NCBI GenBank assembly: GCA_050290245.1
Contig: JBNKHH010000024.1
Coordinates: 92,996 to 156,995, forward strand
Direction: 5' to 3'
Length of the DNA stretch: 64,000 nucleotides
DNA from: JBNKHH01 sp050290245
GTDB taxonomy: Bacteria > Pseudomonadota > Alphaproteobacteria > Rhodobacterales > Rhodobacteraceae
Part shown: positions 24,137 to 32,403 of the stretch, one piece after another
Layout: every line of letters starts with the position of its first letter
Numbering within the stretch: the stretch's first letter is position 1
Translations under genes and position numbers: made by a program
Notes under the pieces: model-generated
What the model was told of the DNA's origin: nothing
What the model saw: only the letters and a program-made list of their open reading frames with translations
The model's database searches: none

Positions 24137-24361
24137 TCAGGCTGCATCAAGTCTGACCGGAGGCAGCGCGATTGGCACTCGGGTCTCGAAGGTTTCCAGC
24201 GCTTCGATATGGGTGATATCATTTACTTCAGCGAGATAGCGGATCAACTGGCTGAAGTTGCCGATGATCGGCATGACATCCCTGGGACGGGCTGCGGGAA
24301 ATACAGAGGTGATGGCGTTCAACAGGTCGACCCTGTTGATTGCGGAAAATGAATAGGTCAT
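24137..24361 (-). CDS. Hypothetical 74-residue protein
   Basis: A short gene fills the space between the XRE-cupin gene and arsJ, convergent with the former with no spare base. It encodes a soluble, mixed alpha/beta-looking protein (MTYSFSAINRVDLLNAITSVF), no signal peptide and no recognised motif. The upstream region up to arsJ is only 58 bp. Confidence 0.5.
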   Translation of the reverse strand: MTYSFSAINRVDLLNAITSVFPAARPRDVMPIIGNFSQLIRYLAEVNDITHIEALETFETRVPIALPPVRLDAA

Positions 24362-24419
24362 GGCGGCATTGTCTCCGATGTCACAACGCTGAAATTGGCA
24401 GGTGAGTCCTAAGCAATCC

Positions 24420-25694
24420 CTAACGCGCGGACGGAATGTCGCCGGCTTTTTCAACGTTGACCGCGGCGGCCAATCTGCGGGTCGCGATCCAGCCAAGCGC
24501 CGACAGAAACGCGGCCATCGCAAGGCATCCTGCGACACCAGCGAGTTGGTAGCAGAGGCCGGAGAGAAGCGTTCCAAGGAGCCGGCCTGCCGCGTTGGAC
24601 ATGTAGTAAAACCCGACATCGAGAGTGATACGCTCATCCTTTGAGAACGCCAGGATCAGGTAGGAATGGAGCGCGGAATTCAGAGCAAATATTGCTCCGA
24701 ACAGCATCAGCCCCAGAACCACGATCAAGGTCAGGCCGGGCAGTTGCAGGGATGCGGCAAGCGCGAGGGCTGCGGGGATCAGTGTCAGCAAACCGATCCA
24801 GCGGGCGGCGGCCGCGACAGTCTGGGGAAGTGCCTCGGTCTGGCGGGCAAGGAGACGCGGCGCCGAGGCCTGGATCGCGCCGTAGCAGATGACCCAAATG
24901 GCCATGAATGCACCGATCAGGAAGAACGCCGAGGCGGCGCGATCCGGCGCATTTTCGGTCAATGCATCGTAGAAGAACACCGGTATGGCGACGACGAACC
25001 AAGTGTCGCGGGTGGCGAAGAGGAAAGTACGGGCGAGCGACAGAGCGCGGATCTCGGGCGTTTTGGGGAAGACGGCGGAGAACCTGGTGCCTTTCTTGCC
25101 GCGTGGAAGGCCAGGCGGCATGAAGATGGCGACGGCGATGAGGATCGCGGTCAGTGCGGCGGCCATGGCCAGGACCGAGGGGGTGAAGCCGAGAAGGGCT
25201 AGGAGGGCCGCGCCGAGGAAGAAGCCGAGTCCTTTGACGGCGTTTTTCGATCCGGTCAGAAGCGCGACCCATTTGAAGAGGCCGTTGCCTTCGGAGGGCG
25301 CGAGCAGTTTCACCGCGCTTTTCGAAGACATCTTGGCAAGATCCTTGGCGACGCCCGACGCGCCCTGCACCGCCATGACATAGGCGACCGAGGCAGCGAT
25401 GGCCCAGTCGGGGTTCAGGCCCGCGAGCGCGATCAGGGCGGCGATCTGGATGGCAAGGCCCGCGTATAGTGTCGAGGTCAGGCCGAAACGGTTGGCGAGC
25501 CACCCTGCCGAGAGGTTGGTGACGATGCCCATGACCTCGTACAGCAGGAACAGATAGGCCAGTTGGACGGGCGAAAAGCCAAGCCGGTGAAAGTGCAACA
25601 GCACCAGCATCCGAAGGGCGCCGTCGGTCAGCATGAAGGCCCAGTAGGCCGCCGTGACGGCGATATAGGCTTTCAGGCCGTTGTCCTGGTTCAT
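24420..25694 (-). CDS. arsJ: Organoarsenical efflux MFS transporter ArsJ
   Basis: This 424-residue MFS protein has about 12 helices and the ArsJ-typical segments AAYWAFMLTDGALRMLVLLHF near the start and VGFYYMSNAAGRLLGTLLSG near the end. ArsJ exports 1-arseno-3-phosphoglycerate, made by a partner GAPDH from arsenate. That GAPDH gene lies directly upstream and overlaps it by 4 bp (ATGA). No arsR, arsC, arsB or arsM gene is present within the window. Confidence 0.9.
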   Translation of the reverse strand: MNQDNGLKAYIAVTAAYWAFMLTDGALRMLVLLHFHRLGFSPVQLAYLFLLYEVMGIVTNLSAGWLANRFGLTSTLYAGLAIQIAALIALAGLNPDWAIAASVAYVMAVQGASGVAKDLAKMSSKSAVKLLAPSEGNGLFKWVALLTGSKNAVKGLGFFLGAALLALLGFTPSVLAMAAALTAILIAVAIFMPPGLPRGKKGTRFSAVFPKTPEIRALSLARTFLFATRDTWFVVAIPVFFYDALTENAPDRAASAFFLIGAFMAIWVICYGAIQASAPRLLARQTEALPQTVAAAARWIGLLTLIPAALALAASLQLPGLTLIVVLGLMLFGAIFALNSALHSYLILAFSKDERITLDVGFYYMSNAAGRLLGTLLSGLCYQLAGVAGCLAMAAFLSALGWIATRRLAAAVNVEKAGDIPSAR

Positions 25695-26704
25695 CCCATC
25701 GACCCGGCGACCAAGGCCGCAATATCTCCCATCCGGCAGACATAGCCCCATTCGTTGTCGTACCAGGCATAGATTTTCGCCTGGGTGCCGTTGATGACCA
25801 TGGTTGAAGGTCCGTCGACGATTGAAGAACGGTCGTCGTTCAGGAAATCGGCCGAGACCAGAGGGCGGGTTTCATAGCCCAGAATGCCCTTCAGGGGGCC
25901 GTCGGACCATTTTCGGAACAGCGTGTTGATCTCTTCGGCCGAGGTCTCGCGGCGCATCTCGAAGACGCAATCGGTGAGTGACGCATTCAACAGCGGCACG
26001 CGCACCGCCATGCCGTTCAGCCGACCTTTCAGTTCGGGGTAGATCAGGGTGATCGCGGTGGCCGAACCGGTGGAGGTCGGGATCAGCGAGTTCAGGGCCG
26101 AGCGGGCACGGCGGGTGTCCTTGTGGGCCTTGTCCACGATGGTCTGGGTATTGGTCACGTCATGGATCGTGGTAATCGAGCCGTGGCTGATACCTATCTC
26201 TTCGTGCAGAACCTTGACCACAGGGGCGAGGCAGTTGGTCGTGCAGGAGGCGGCGGTGATCACGTTGTGGCGGTCGGCGTCGTAGAGGTCGTGGTTTACG
26301 CCGTAGACGAGGTTCAGAGCATCGCCGTCCTTGACCGGGGCTGATACGATGACCTTTTTCACGCCGGTGCCGAAGTAGGGGGCGAGCTTGGCCTCGGTTT
26401 TGAAGACGCCGGTGCAGTCGATGACGAGGTCGACGCCGCGACGGTCCAGCGCGAGCGCCTCGATGGTCCTTTCCCGGGTGAAGGGGATGGCATGGTCGCG
26501 GACAGTGAGGTTGTCGCCGTCGGCACGGATGTCGCCCGACCAGCGGCCATGGACGGTGTCGAACTCCAGAAGAAGCGCGTGTTGGTCGATGTCACCGAAA
26601 GGTTCATTGATCAAGACGATCTGGCCGCCAAGGCCGGTGTCGAACAAACGCCGGACAAGGAGCTTGCCCATGCGGCCAAGACCATTAATTGCGATGCGAG
26701 TCAT
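25691..26704 (-). CDS. ArsJ-associated glyceraldehyde-3-phosphate dehydrogenase
   Basis: This 337-residue GAPDH has the NAD-binding start AINGLGRMG, the catalytic Cys C154 in AASCTTNCLAP and the catalytic His H181 in HDVTNTQ. In ars operons this enzyme uses arsenate in place of phosphate, forming the unstable 1-arseno-3-phosphoglycerate that ArsJ expels. The overlap with arsJ strongly supports this special role rather than general glycolysis. A hairpin partly covering the ribosome site lies just upstream. Confidence 0.9.
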   Translation of the reverse strand: MTRIAINGLGRMGKLLVRRLFDTGLGGQIVLINEPFGDIDQHALLLEFDTVHGRWSGDIRADGDNLTVRDHAIPFTRERTIEALALDRRGVDLVIDCTGVFKTEAKLAPYFGTGVKKVIVSAPVKDGDALNLVYGVNHDLYDADRHNVITAASCTTNCLAPVVKVLHEEIGISHGSITTIHDVTNTQTIVDKAHKDTRRARSALNSLIPTSTGSATAITLIYPELKGRLNGMAVRVPLLNASLTDCVFEMRRETSAEEINTLFRKWSDGPLKGILGYETRPLVSADFLNDDRSSIVDGPSTMVINGTQAKIYAWYDNEWGYVCRMGDIAALVAGSMG

Positions 26705-26711
26705 CTACCCT

Positions 26712-26732
26712 CTCCGTTCCCGTTGAACGGAG
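26712..26732 (-). promoter_or_regulatory. Stem-loop in the leader of the GAPDH-arsJ operon
   Basis: CTCCGTTC and GAACGGAG form a perfect 8-bp stem with a 5-nt loop, ending 7 bp before the GAPDH start on the minus strand. The 3' arm includes the GGAG of the ribosome-binding segment GGAGAGGG, so folding could hide the site. It could also simply be a terminator-like remnant for the entericidin gene. Confidence 0.4.
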
Positions 26733-26815
26733 TTCTAGCCACGGGGACGGTGGCGGCAAGTAAAGGTTTTATGACGCATTGCGCCCGCCGCGTGGAACGG
26801 GCGCCGCTCTTTGCC

Positions 26816-26932
26816 TCAGATCGCGCGGTCGATGGCGCGGGCGCCGGCCGAGATATCCTCGCCCGCACCTTCGATGGTGTTACAGGCGGCGAGGCCGAGG
26901 AGAAGGGCGGTGAACAGAACGATTTTCTTCAT
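26816..26932 (-). CDS. Entericidin-like small lipoprotein
   Basis: The 38-residue product starts MKKIVLFTALLLGLAAC, a lipoprotein signal with lipobox LAAC (C17), and continues NTIEGAGEDISAGARAI, the typical EcnA/EcnB mature peptide. Entericidins are small envelope lipoproteins, in E. coli an antidote/toxin pair; here a single gene is present. It starts 11 bp after the stop of the peptide-binding protein gene on the same strand. Confidence 0.85.
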   Translation of the reverse strand: MKKIVLFTALLLGLAACNTIEGAGEDISAGARAIDRAI

Positions 26933-26943
26933 GGGGGTCTCTT

Positions 26944-28746
26944 TCATTCTTCGTACCACCAGACGTCGGGCTGGAAACCGATCCAGTCACCGTACATCGG
27001 CAGGGTTTCGGGATACTTCAGCTCTTTGGCATGGGCAATGCGGGACTCGGGCAGGTGCCAGATCGGCACGACATAGCGGCCCGAGGTCAACACACGGTCA
27101 AGCGCTTTTGCGGCGGCGCGGAAGTCGTCCTGGCTTTTGGCTGTCAAAAGCCGGTCGATCATCGCCTCGGCGGCAGGGCTTTTCATGCCCATCCAGTTGC
27201 GGCTGCCTTCGGTATCGGCGGATTCTGTGCCCCAGTAGAGATACTGTTCGTTGCCGGGGCTGAGCGAGAGGCCCCGGGTGTACCAGGTCATGTCGAAGTC
27301 AAAGGCGTTGGTACGTTCCTTGTATTCGGCGGAGTCAACGGCTGTGACAGAGACCTGAACCCCGATGCGCTGCAGCGCTGAAACGTAGAGATCAGCAATT
27401 TGCTGCGGTTCGCTGGCGCCATTCGACAAAAGGATGTCGAAGGCAAAGGGCACGTTCTCGGCATTCTTCAAGACGCCTTCCTGAAGGGTCCAGCCGGCTT
27501 CTCCCATGAGCGCGAGTGCCTTGCGGACGTTGGCGCGGTTCCTTTCGGTGCCGTCGCCTTGTGGCAGGCTGTAGCCTTCGATCGCGCCCGGCAGCAGTTC
27601 ATTGGCGAAGGGGGCGAGGAATTCTGCCACGCGGCCCGCGGCCGGGCCGTGGTCCATGGCCAGGACCGAGTTTGCGAAATAGGAGGCGATCCGGGGTTGT
27701 TCGCGCCCGTTGATGGTCTGGTTGATGAATTCGAAGTTGAAGGCGGTAATCAGTGCCTCGCGCACGCGCCAGTCCTGGAATTGGGGACGGCGTGTGTTCA
27801 TCACGAAACCGGTGATGCCGGCGGGCCGCTGGTGCGGGATGACGGATTTGACGATGTCGCCCGACTGAACCGCGGGGAAGTCGTACTGGGTATCCCACTT
27901 CTGGATCGAGGTCTCGCGTGAGGTGTTCAGGATTCCCCCTTTGAAAGCCTCGAACATGGCGGTGCCATCGGCGAAAAACTCCATGCGGATTTCGTCGAGA
28001 TTTGCCTGTCCGTTCATGAAGGGAACGACGCCGTCGCCCCAGTAATCGGGATTGCGGGTCAGGACCACGAAGCGGCCCGGATCGAAATCGGTGATCACAT
28101 AGGGGGCCGAGGAAATCGGAACGACGTCGACGCCGGATTCGGCGAAATCCATGCCCTCCCATTGGGCCTTTTTCAGGATTGGGCGCATACCCAGGATCAG
28201 AGGAAGTTCGTCGTCCTTAGTGTTGAAGGTAAAGCGGAAAGATCGTTCGCCGGTCTGTTCGGCCGCAGCGACTTTTTTCCACGACCCCTGGTAACGGGGG
28301 TGGCCGACCGTGCCCAGGGTTTCATAAGACCACAGCACATCCTCGACCGTGACGGGCGTACCGTCCGAGAATCGGGCCTCGGGGCGCAGGGTGAATTCGA
28401 CCCAGGAGCGGTCGTCGGGGACTTCGATTGATTCGGCCAGTACTCCATAGAGTGTGAACGGTTCGCCGTAACTGCGGCCCATCAGGCTTTCGTGGGCGAG
28501 GAATCGCAACTGCCAGGGAACACGGCCCTTTCGGATGTGCGGGTTAAGCGAATCGAAGCTGCCAGTTTCGCCCTGAACGATGCGGCCGCCCCTAGGTGCA
28601 TCGGGGTTGACGTAGGGAAGGGACACAAAATCGGGTGGGAGCGCCGGTTCGCCATACATAGCTATGCCATGTTTGGGTTCGGCCATGGCGGAATGCGTGA
28701 ACAGAATGGCGACGAGCGCGACGAGCGCGAAACAGCTTTTTTTCAT
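26944..28746 (-). CDS. ABC transporter extracellular solute-binding protein, family 5 (peptide/YejA-like)
   Basis: This 600-residue periplasmic protein has a signal peptide (MKKSCFALVALVAILFTHSAMA) and the family 5 signature with ADGTPVTVEDV-type segment (FSDGTPVTVEDVLWSYE). Its order of blocks (GIAMYGEPALPPDF, ILNTSRETSIQKWDT, ENVPFAFDILLSNG) is that of YejA, which feeds oligopeptides and microcin C to YejBEF. No permease or ATPase genes follow; entericidin and arsJ genes do. The start chosen begins the signal peptide; two upstream Met codons lack ribosome sites. Confidence 0.88.
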   Translation of the reverse strand: MKKSCFALVALVAILFTHSAMAEPKHGIAMYGEPALPPDFVSLPYVNPDAPRGGRIVQGETGSFDSLNPHIRKGRVPWQLRFLAHESLMGRSYGEPFTLYGVLAESIEVPDDRSWVEFTLRPEARFSDGTPVTVEDVLWSYETLGTVGHPRYQGSWKKVAAAEQTGERSFRFTFNTKDDELPLILGMRPILKKAQWEGMDFAESGVDVVPISSAPYVITDFDPGRFVVLTRNPDYWGDGVVPFMNGQANLDEIRMEFFADGTAMFEAFKGGILNTSRETSIQKWDTQYDFPAVQSGDIVKSVIPHQRPAGITGFVMNTRRPQFQDWRVREALITAFNFEFINQTINGREQPRIASYFANSVLAMDHGPAAGRVAEFLAPFANELLPGAIEGYSLPQGDGTERNRANVRKALALMGEAGWTLQEGVLKNAENVPFAFDILLSNGASEPQQIADLYVSALQRIGVQVSVTAVDSAEYKERTNAFDFDMTWYTRGLSLSPGNEQYLYWGTESADTEGSRNWMGMKSPAAEAMIDRLLTAKSQDDFRAAAKALDRVLTSGRYVVPIWHLPESRIAHAKELKYPETLPMYGDWIGFQPDVWWYEE

Positions 28747-28784
28747 TGCGTGGACAATCCCTGTCATTCGGTCGCTTTGTATCA

Positions 28785-28813
28785 AGCCTAGGCACCGTTT
28801 CGTGAGTTTTCAA
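28785..28813 (-). promoter_or_regulatory. Predicted promoter of the solute-binding protein gene
   Basis: Minus-strand TTGAAA (28808-28813) and TAGGCT (28785-28790) are 17 bp apart, about 40 bp before the gene start. It lies back-to-back with the plus-strand promoter of the candidate small RNA. Confidence 0.45.
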
Positions 28814-28822
28814 ACTTTTAGC

Positions 28823-28851
28823 TTGGCCAGCAGCAAAACCTTGCGTATAAA
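28823..28851 (+). promoter_or_regulatory. Predicted promoter of a candidate small RNA
   Basis: Plus-strand TTGGCC (28823-28828) and TATAAA (28846-28851) are separated by exactly 17 bp. Transcription would start around 28858-28860. No protein gene follows on this strand for 1.4 kb. Confidence 0.5.
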
Positions 28852-28858
28852 CAAGTTA

Positions 28859-28932
28859 CTGCTCGATAGGTTTCTTGCCTGTATGAAACCTGCCTCAATA
28901 ACTTAACGCCCGCCTTGTGCGGGCGTTTTTTT
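28859..28932 (+). ncRNA. Candidate small RNA (about 74 nt) with its own terminator
   Basis: The segment between a good plus-strand promoter and a strong terminator holds no reading frame. The predicted RNA has a 7-bp hairpin (AGGTTTC 28868-28874 / GAAACCT 28885-28891, loop UUGCCUGUAU), a 14-nt single-stranded AU-rich linker and the terminator hairpin. This is the usual layout of a Hfq-type bacterial sRNA. It matches no family I recognise. The terminator overlaps the 3' coding end of the convergent MFS gene. Confidence 0.5.
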
Positions 28933-30198
28933 CTGCGGGGGATAGGGCTGACCATCCGGGATCGGGGTCTCGCGGCGTGCGGCGTCTGATTGGATCGGGT
29001 CCTTGACGCGCAACACCAGCCAGATCAGCGCGCTGCCCGCCAGCACCAAAAGCGGTGCCATGGCCATGTTGACCGCCGTCCAGCCTTCTTGCGCCGAGCC
29101 GCCCGAGCAATTCATCAGACCGCCGGACGCCAGCGATCCCAGCGTCACGCAGCCGAAGACAATCATGTCGTTCAAGCCCTGGACCCGGCCGCGCTCTTCG
29201 GCGGTATGCGCGCCCGCCAGCATCGAGGTGGCGCCGATAAAACCGAAGTTCCAGCCAAAGCCCAGAAGGACAAGTGCGATGAAGAAGTTTTCAAGGTTGG
29301 TGCCCGCCAGCGCGACTCCGCCGGCGCCCGCAAGGATCGCAAGACCCGTAGCCATGATCTTTTCTGGGCCGAAGCGGGCGATGAGGTGGCCGGTGAAGAA
29401 GGAAGGCACGAACATGGCCAGGACGTGAGCCGAGACGATGTCAGCGGCGTTGTCATTGGTGAAGCCGCAGCCGACGACCGCCAGTGGTGTGGACGTCATC
29501 ACAAGGTTCATCAGCGTGTAGGAAACCATCGCGCAGATAATCGCGACGGCGATGATCGGTGTCTTGAGCAATTGCCACCGGCTGCGGCCCGCGTTCGAAC
29601 GGGAGACAGCGGCGGGTTTTGGAATGTCGAGGAAGACAAAGAGGAACGAGCCGAGGACGTTGATCGCAATCACGGCCATATAGGTGCCGAGGAATGGCAC
29701 CACCATCGAGTCCGAGGTCAGTTTTACCAGCTGCGGTCCAATGATCGCGCTGGCGAGACCTGCGGCCATTACATAGCTGATCGCCTTGGGCCGAAAGGCG
29801 TCGGACGCTGTGTCGGCCGCAGCAAAGCGGTAAAAGCCCTGGGAAGACATGTAGATGCCCATGAAGAGCGAGCCGATCAGGAAGATCGTGAAGCTGGAAG
29901 CCGCCAGGCCCCAGGCGCTGAGCGCCGCCCCGATAGCGCCGCCCATGGTGCCGACGACGAAGCCTGTGCGGCGCCCGAATTTTTGCATCACGGCTGACAG
30001 CGGAGTTGCGGTCAGCATCGAGCCGAGGACGATCAGCGAAATCGGCAGGGTGGCAAAGCAGGGGTTCGACGACAGCGACTGACCGGCGAGCCCTCCAATG
30101 ATGAAGATCATTGGCATCTGAGCGGCCAGAATCCCCTGGGCCATGACGAGGACGGTCAGGTTGCGGCGGGTCCGCAGGGCGGGCGAAGTAATTGACAT
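28903..30198 (-). CDS. MFS transporter
   Basis: This 431-residue protein has about 12 membrane helices and a proline-rich cytoplasmic tail (PIPDGQPYPPQKKTPAQGG). Motif-A-like FGRRTGFVVGTMGG follows helix 2, though it is less conserved than in drug exporters. The substrate is unknown. The ATG at 30198 was chosen over a TTG two codons upstream. It is divergent from the alkA-like gene over 107 bp. Confidence 0.85.
   Translation of the reverse strand: MSITSPALRTRRNLTVLVMAQGILAAQMPMIFIIGGLAGQSLSSNPCFATLPISLIVLGSMLTATPLSAVMQKFGRRTGFVVGTMGGAIGAALSAWGLAASSFTIFLIGSLFMGIYMSSQGFYRFAAADTASDAFRPKAISYVMAAGLASAIIGPQLVKLTSDSMVVPFLGTYMAVIAINVLGSFLFVFLDIPKPAAVSRSNAGRSRWQLLKTPIIAVAIICAMVSYTLMNLVMTSTPLAVVGCGFTNDNAADIVSAHVLAMFVPSFFTGHLIARFGPEKIMATGLAILAGAGGVALAGTNLENFFIALVLLGFGWNFGFIGATSMLAGAHTAEERGRVQGLNDMIVFGCVTLGSLASGGLMNCSGGSAQEGWTAVNMAMAPLLVLAGSALIWLVLRVKDPIQSDAARRETPIPDGQPYPPQKKTPAQGGR
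28906..28932 (+). terminator. Rho-independent terminator of the candidate small RNA
   Basis: A perfect 8-bp stem (ACGCCCGC / GCGGGCGT), a 5-nt loop and a run of seven T residues read on the plus strand. It overlaps the last nine codons of the minus-strand MFS gene. In the minus direction the tail is only weakly T-rich. Confidence 0.8.
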
Positions 30199-30305
30199 AT
30201 GCAAGCGCTATCCTGTCGTCAAAGGCTGATCAAGCGGTGGCGTGAGGGTTTTCCTTGGCTGCGGCGACGCGTACCGTGGCCGCGGACCACGTTTGGAGAT
30301 TTTCA

Positions 30306-30944
30306 ATGGAGCCTGCAATTGGCCGCATCATCACATCGCCTGACTGCGTGGCCGAAGGTGCGTCCTATCTGGCCGGAATCGAGCCGCGCTTTGCCGAGGC
30401 GCTGGAACAGACCGGTCCGCTGCCTTTGCGGCTGCGAAAGGACGGTTTTGCCGCGCTTTTGGACGCCATTGTCAGCCAGCAGGTTTCGGTCGCGGCGGCG
30501 GATGCGATCTGGGGACGGCTCAAACTGGCAGGCCTGACGGGCCCTCGAAAGATCATGTGGGCAAGCGATGAGGATCTGCGGGCCTGCGGGCTGTCTCGGC
30601 AAAAGATTCGTTATGCGCGCGAACTGGCCGGGTCGCGGATCAACTACGCGCAACTGCGCGACATGCCAACCGACGACGTGGTCGAGACGTTGATCGCGGT
30701 GCCGGGAATCGGACGTTGGACTGCCGAGATATATGCGATGTTCTCTCTTGGCCGGGCCGATGTCTTTGCCCCCGGCGATCTGGCGTTGCAGGAGGCGGCA
30801 CGCGTGTTATTCGACATGCCTGAGCGCCCGAGTGAGCGCGTCCTGCGCGGCTTTGCCGAGGGCTGGTCGCCCTGGCGGGGCGTTGCGGCGCGGCTGTTGT
30901 GGGCATACTACCACGTGGCGAAAGACCGGGAAGGAATCAGATGA
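30306..30944 (+). CDS. DNA-3-methyladenine glycosylase, AlkA (HhH-GPD) family
   Basis: This 212-residue base-excision repair enzyme has the helix-hairpin-helix LIAVPGIGRWTAEIY (129-143) and the catalytic Asp D158 in FAPGDLALQEA. It is shorter than E. coli AlkA, lacking the N-terminal TBP-like domain, as in many bacterial AlkA homologues. It removes alkylated purines. ATG at 30306 has a GGAG ribosome site 8 bp upstream. Its stop overlaps the esterase start (ATGA), so the two are translated together. Confidence 0.9.
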   Translation: MEPAIGRIITSPDCVAEGASYLAGIEPRFAEALEQTGPLPLRLRKDGFAALLDAIVSQQVSVAAADAIWGRLKLAGLTGPRKIMWASDEDLRACGLSRQKIRYARELAGSRINYAQLRDMPTDDVVETLIAVPGIGRWTAEIYAMFSLGRADVFAPGDLALQEAARVLFDMPERPSERVLRGFAEGWSPWRGVAARLLWAYYHVAKDREGIR

Positions 30945-31603
30945 GCGAATTGAACTACAAGCGCCGCGCATCGGCCTCGGGCGAGGACAGTTCGGTCGTC
31001 CTGTTTCTGCACGGCTATGGCGCCGATGGTTCGGACCTGTTGGGGCTTGCCGATCCGCTTGCGCCGCACATGCCCGACACGGTCTTTATCGCCGCCGACG
31101 CACCGTCTCGGTCGATGGCCAACCCTATGGGGTTCCAGTGGTTCCCGATTCCCTGGATCGACGGGTCGAGCGAGGTTGCCGCCGCCGAAGGTTTGCGTGC
31201 CTCTGCCAAGATGCTGGATGCGCTGATCGACAGGATTCTGGCCGAGGAGGGGCTGGCGCCCGACCGGATGATCCTGTTCGGCTTTTCGCAAGGAACGATG
31301 ATGAGCCTTCACGTGGCGCCCCGGCGGGCCGAACCGGTGGCCGGAATCGTCGCATTTTCCGGGCGGCTGATGTTCCCGGACGCTCTGGCACACGAAGCAT
31401 TGTCCAAACCGCCGGTCCTTTTGATCCATGGCGATGCCGATGATGTGGTTCCTTTTACCGACATGCAGGCGGCGGGCAGCGCCCTGCAAGCCGCCGGTTT
31501 TCCGGTTTTCGGCCATGTGATGGAGGGCACCGCCCACGGTATCGCGCCCGACGGCCTGTCGGTGGCCTTGTCGTTCATGCTTGAACGGCTGAATGCCGAT
31601 TAG
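30941..31603 (+). CDS. Alpha/beta-hydrolase, phospholipase/carboxylesterase family (COG0400)
   Basis: This 220-residue esterase has the oxyanion strand LFLHGYGADG, the nucleophile elbow GFSQG (S116), the acid D168 in HGDADDVVPF and the base H199 in GTAHGI. The family hydrolyses short acyl esters and lysophospholipids. It is coupled to the alkA-like gene by a 4-bp overlap; no functional link is evident. Confidence 0.9.
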   Translation: MSELNYKRRASASGEDSSVVLFLHGYGADGSDLLGLADPLAPHMPDTVFIAADAPSRSMANPMGFQWFPIPWIDGSSEVAAAEGLRASAKMLDALIDRILAEEGLAPDRMILFGFSQGTMMSLHVAPRRAEPVAGIVAFSGRLMFPDALAHEALSKPPVLLIHGDADDVVPFTDMQAAGSALQAAGFPVFGHVMEGTAHGIAPDGLSVALSFMLERLNAD

Positions 31604-31777
31604 TCCTGCCCGCCCATGCCAGGCTGTTATATTCCCGTCATGAAAATTGGCGATGATCCTCATAATGATGGGGCTTGCCAGGCTTGAGCCTCCATATATA
31701 GTTCTGATCAGGCGGTCCGGAGAGGACCCGGCCGTCGGTATGCCAGGGACAGTGTCGAGGCGTAGGCGGAGAAAGAA

Positions 31778-32362
31778 ATGGGCGGTGAGTTCAGAACGAG
31801 TTTCGTGCGTGAGCCGAATAACCTGCGGCACCATCCGGCCCTGGTCTTGAACGCCGATTACCGACCCTTGAGCTACTACCCGCTTTCGCTTTGGCCCTGG
31901 CAGGAGGCGGTCAAGGCAGCCTGGCTGGATCGGGTGCAAATTATCGCCGAATACGACGAGGTGGTGCGCAGTCCTTCGACCGAGATCCGGATACCTTCGG
32001 TGGTTGTCTTGAAAGACTATGTGCAACTGCAAAAACGTGTGGCGTTCACTCGGTTCAACCTGTTTCTTCGCGACGAGTTCAGGTGCCAATATTGTGGTAC
32101 GCGCGGCGATCTGACGTTCGATCACGTTGTGCCAAGGGCCCGCGGCGGGGTGACGAGTTGGGAAAATGTCGTTGCCGCCTGTTCGCGATGCAATTTGCGC
32201 AAAGGGTCGAAATCGCTTGCTCATGCTGGAATGTCGTTGCGCCGCACGCCGCGCCAGCCCGGGGCGGAAGAGTTGCGGAACCAGGGACGGAAGTTCCCGC
32301 CGAACCACCTGCATGAGACCTGGTTGGACTTTCTTTACTGGGATGCGGAGCTTGAAGCCTGA
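31778..32362 (+). CDS. HNH endonuclease
   Basis: This 194-residue protein has a C-terminal HNH domain: zinc pairs C103/C106 and C135/C138 and the catalytic DH at 115-116 with N130 and N139 (LTFDHVVPRARGG, WENVVAACSRCN). The N-terminal part (LVLNADYRPLSYYPLSLWPW) is typical of the widespread stand-alone bacterial HNH proteins of this type, whose biological role is not established. A 174-bp gap upstream holds no clear gene. Confidence 0.9.
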   Translation: MGGEFRTSFVREPNNLRHHPALVLNADYRPLSYYPLSLWPWQEAVKAAWLDRVQIIAEYDEVVRSPSTEIRIPSVVVLKDYVQLQKRVAFTRFNLFLRDEFRCQYCGTRGDLTFDHVVPRARGGVTSWENVVAACSRCNLRKGSKSLAHAGMSLRRTPRQPGAEELRNQGRKFPPNHLHETWLDFLYWDAELEA

Positions 32363-32403
32363 ACCGACGGAACAGCCGGGGAGGCGCGTCGATTGATGCC
32401 GGG

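Noticed and set aside
31617..31688. A 23-codon frame between the esterase and HNH genes
   Set aside because: No ribosome site, no coding bias and no recognisable peptide; chance is sufficient.
30908..32314. A 468-codon minus-strand frame across the esterase and HNH genes
   Set aside because: It covers real genes on the other strand with intact catalytic motifs and itself has none.
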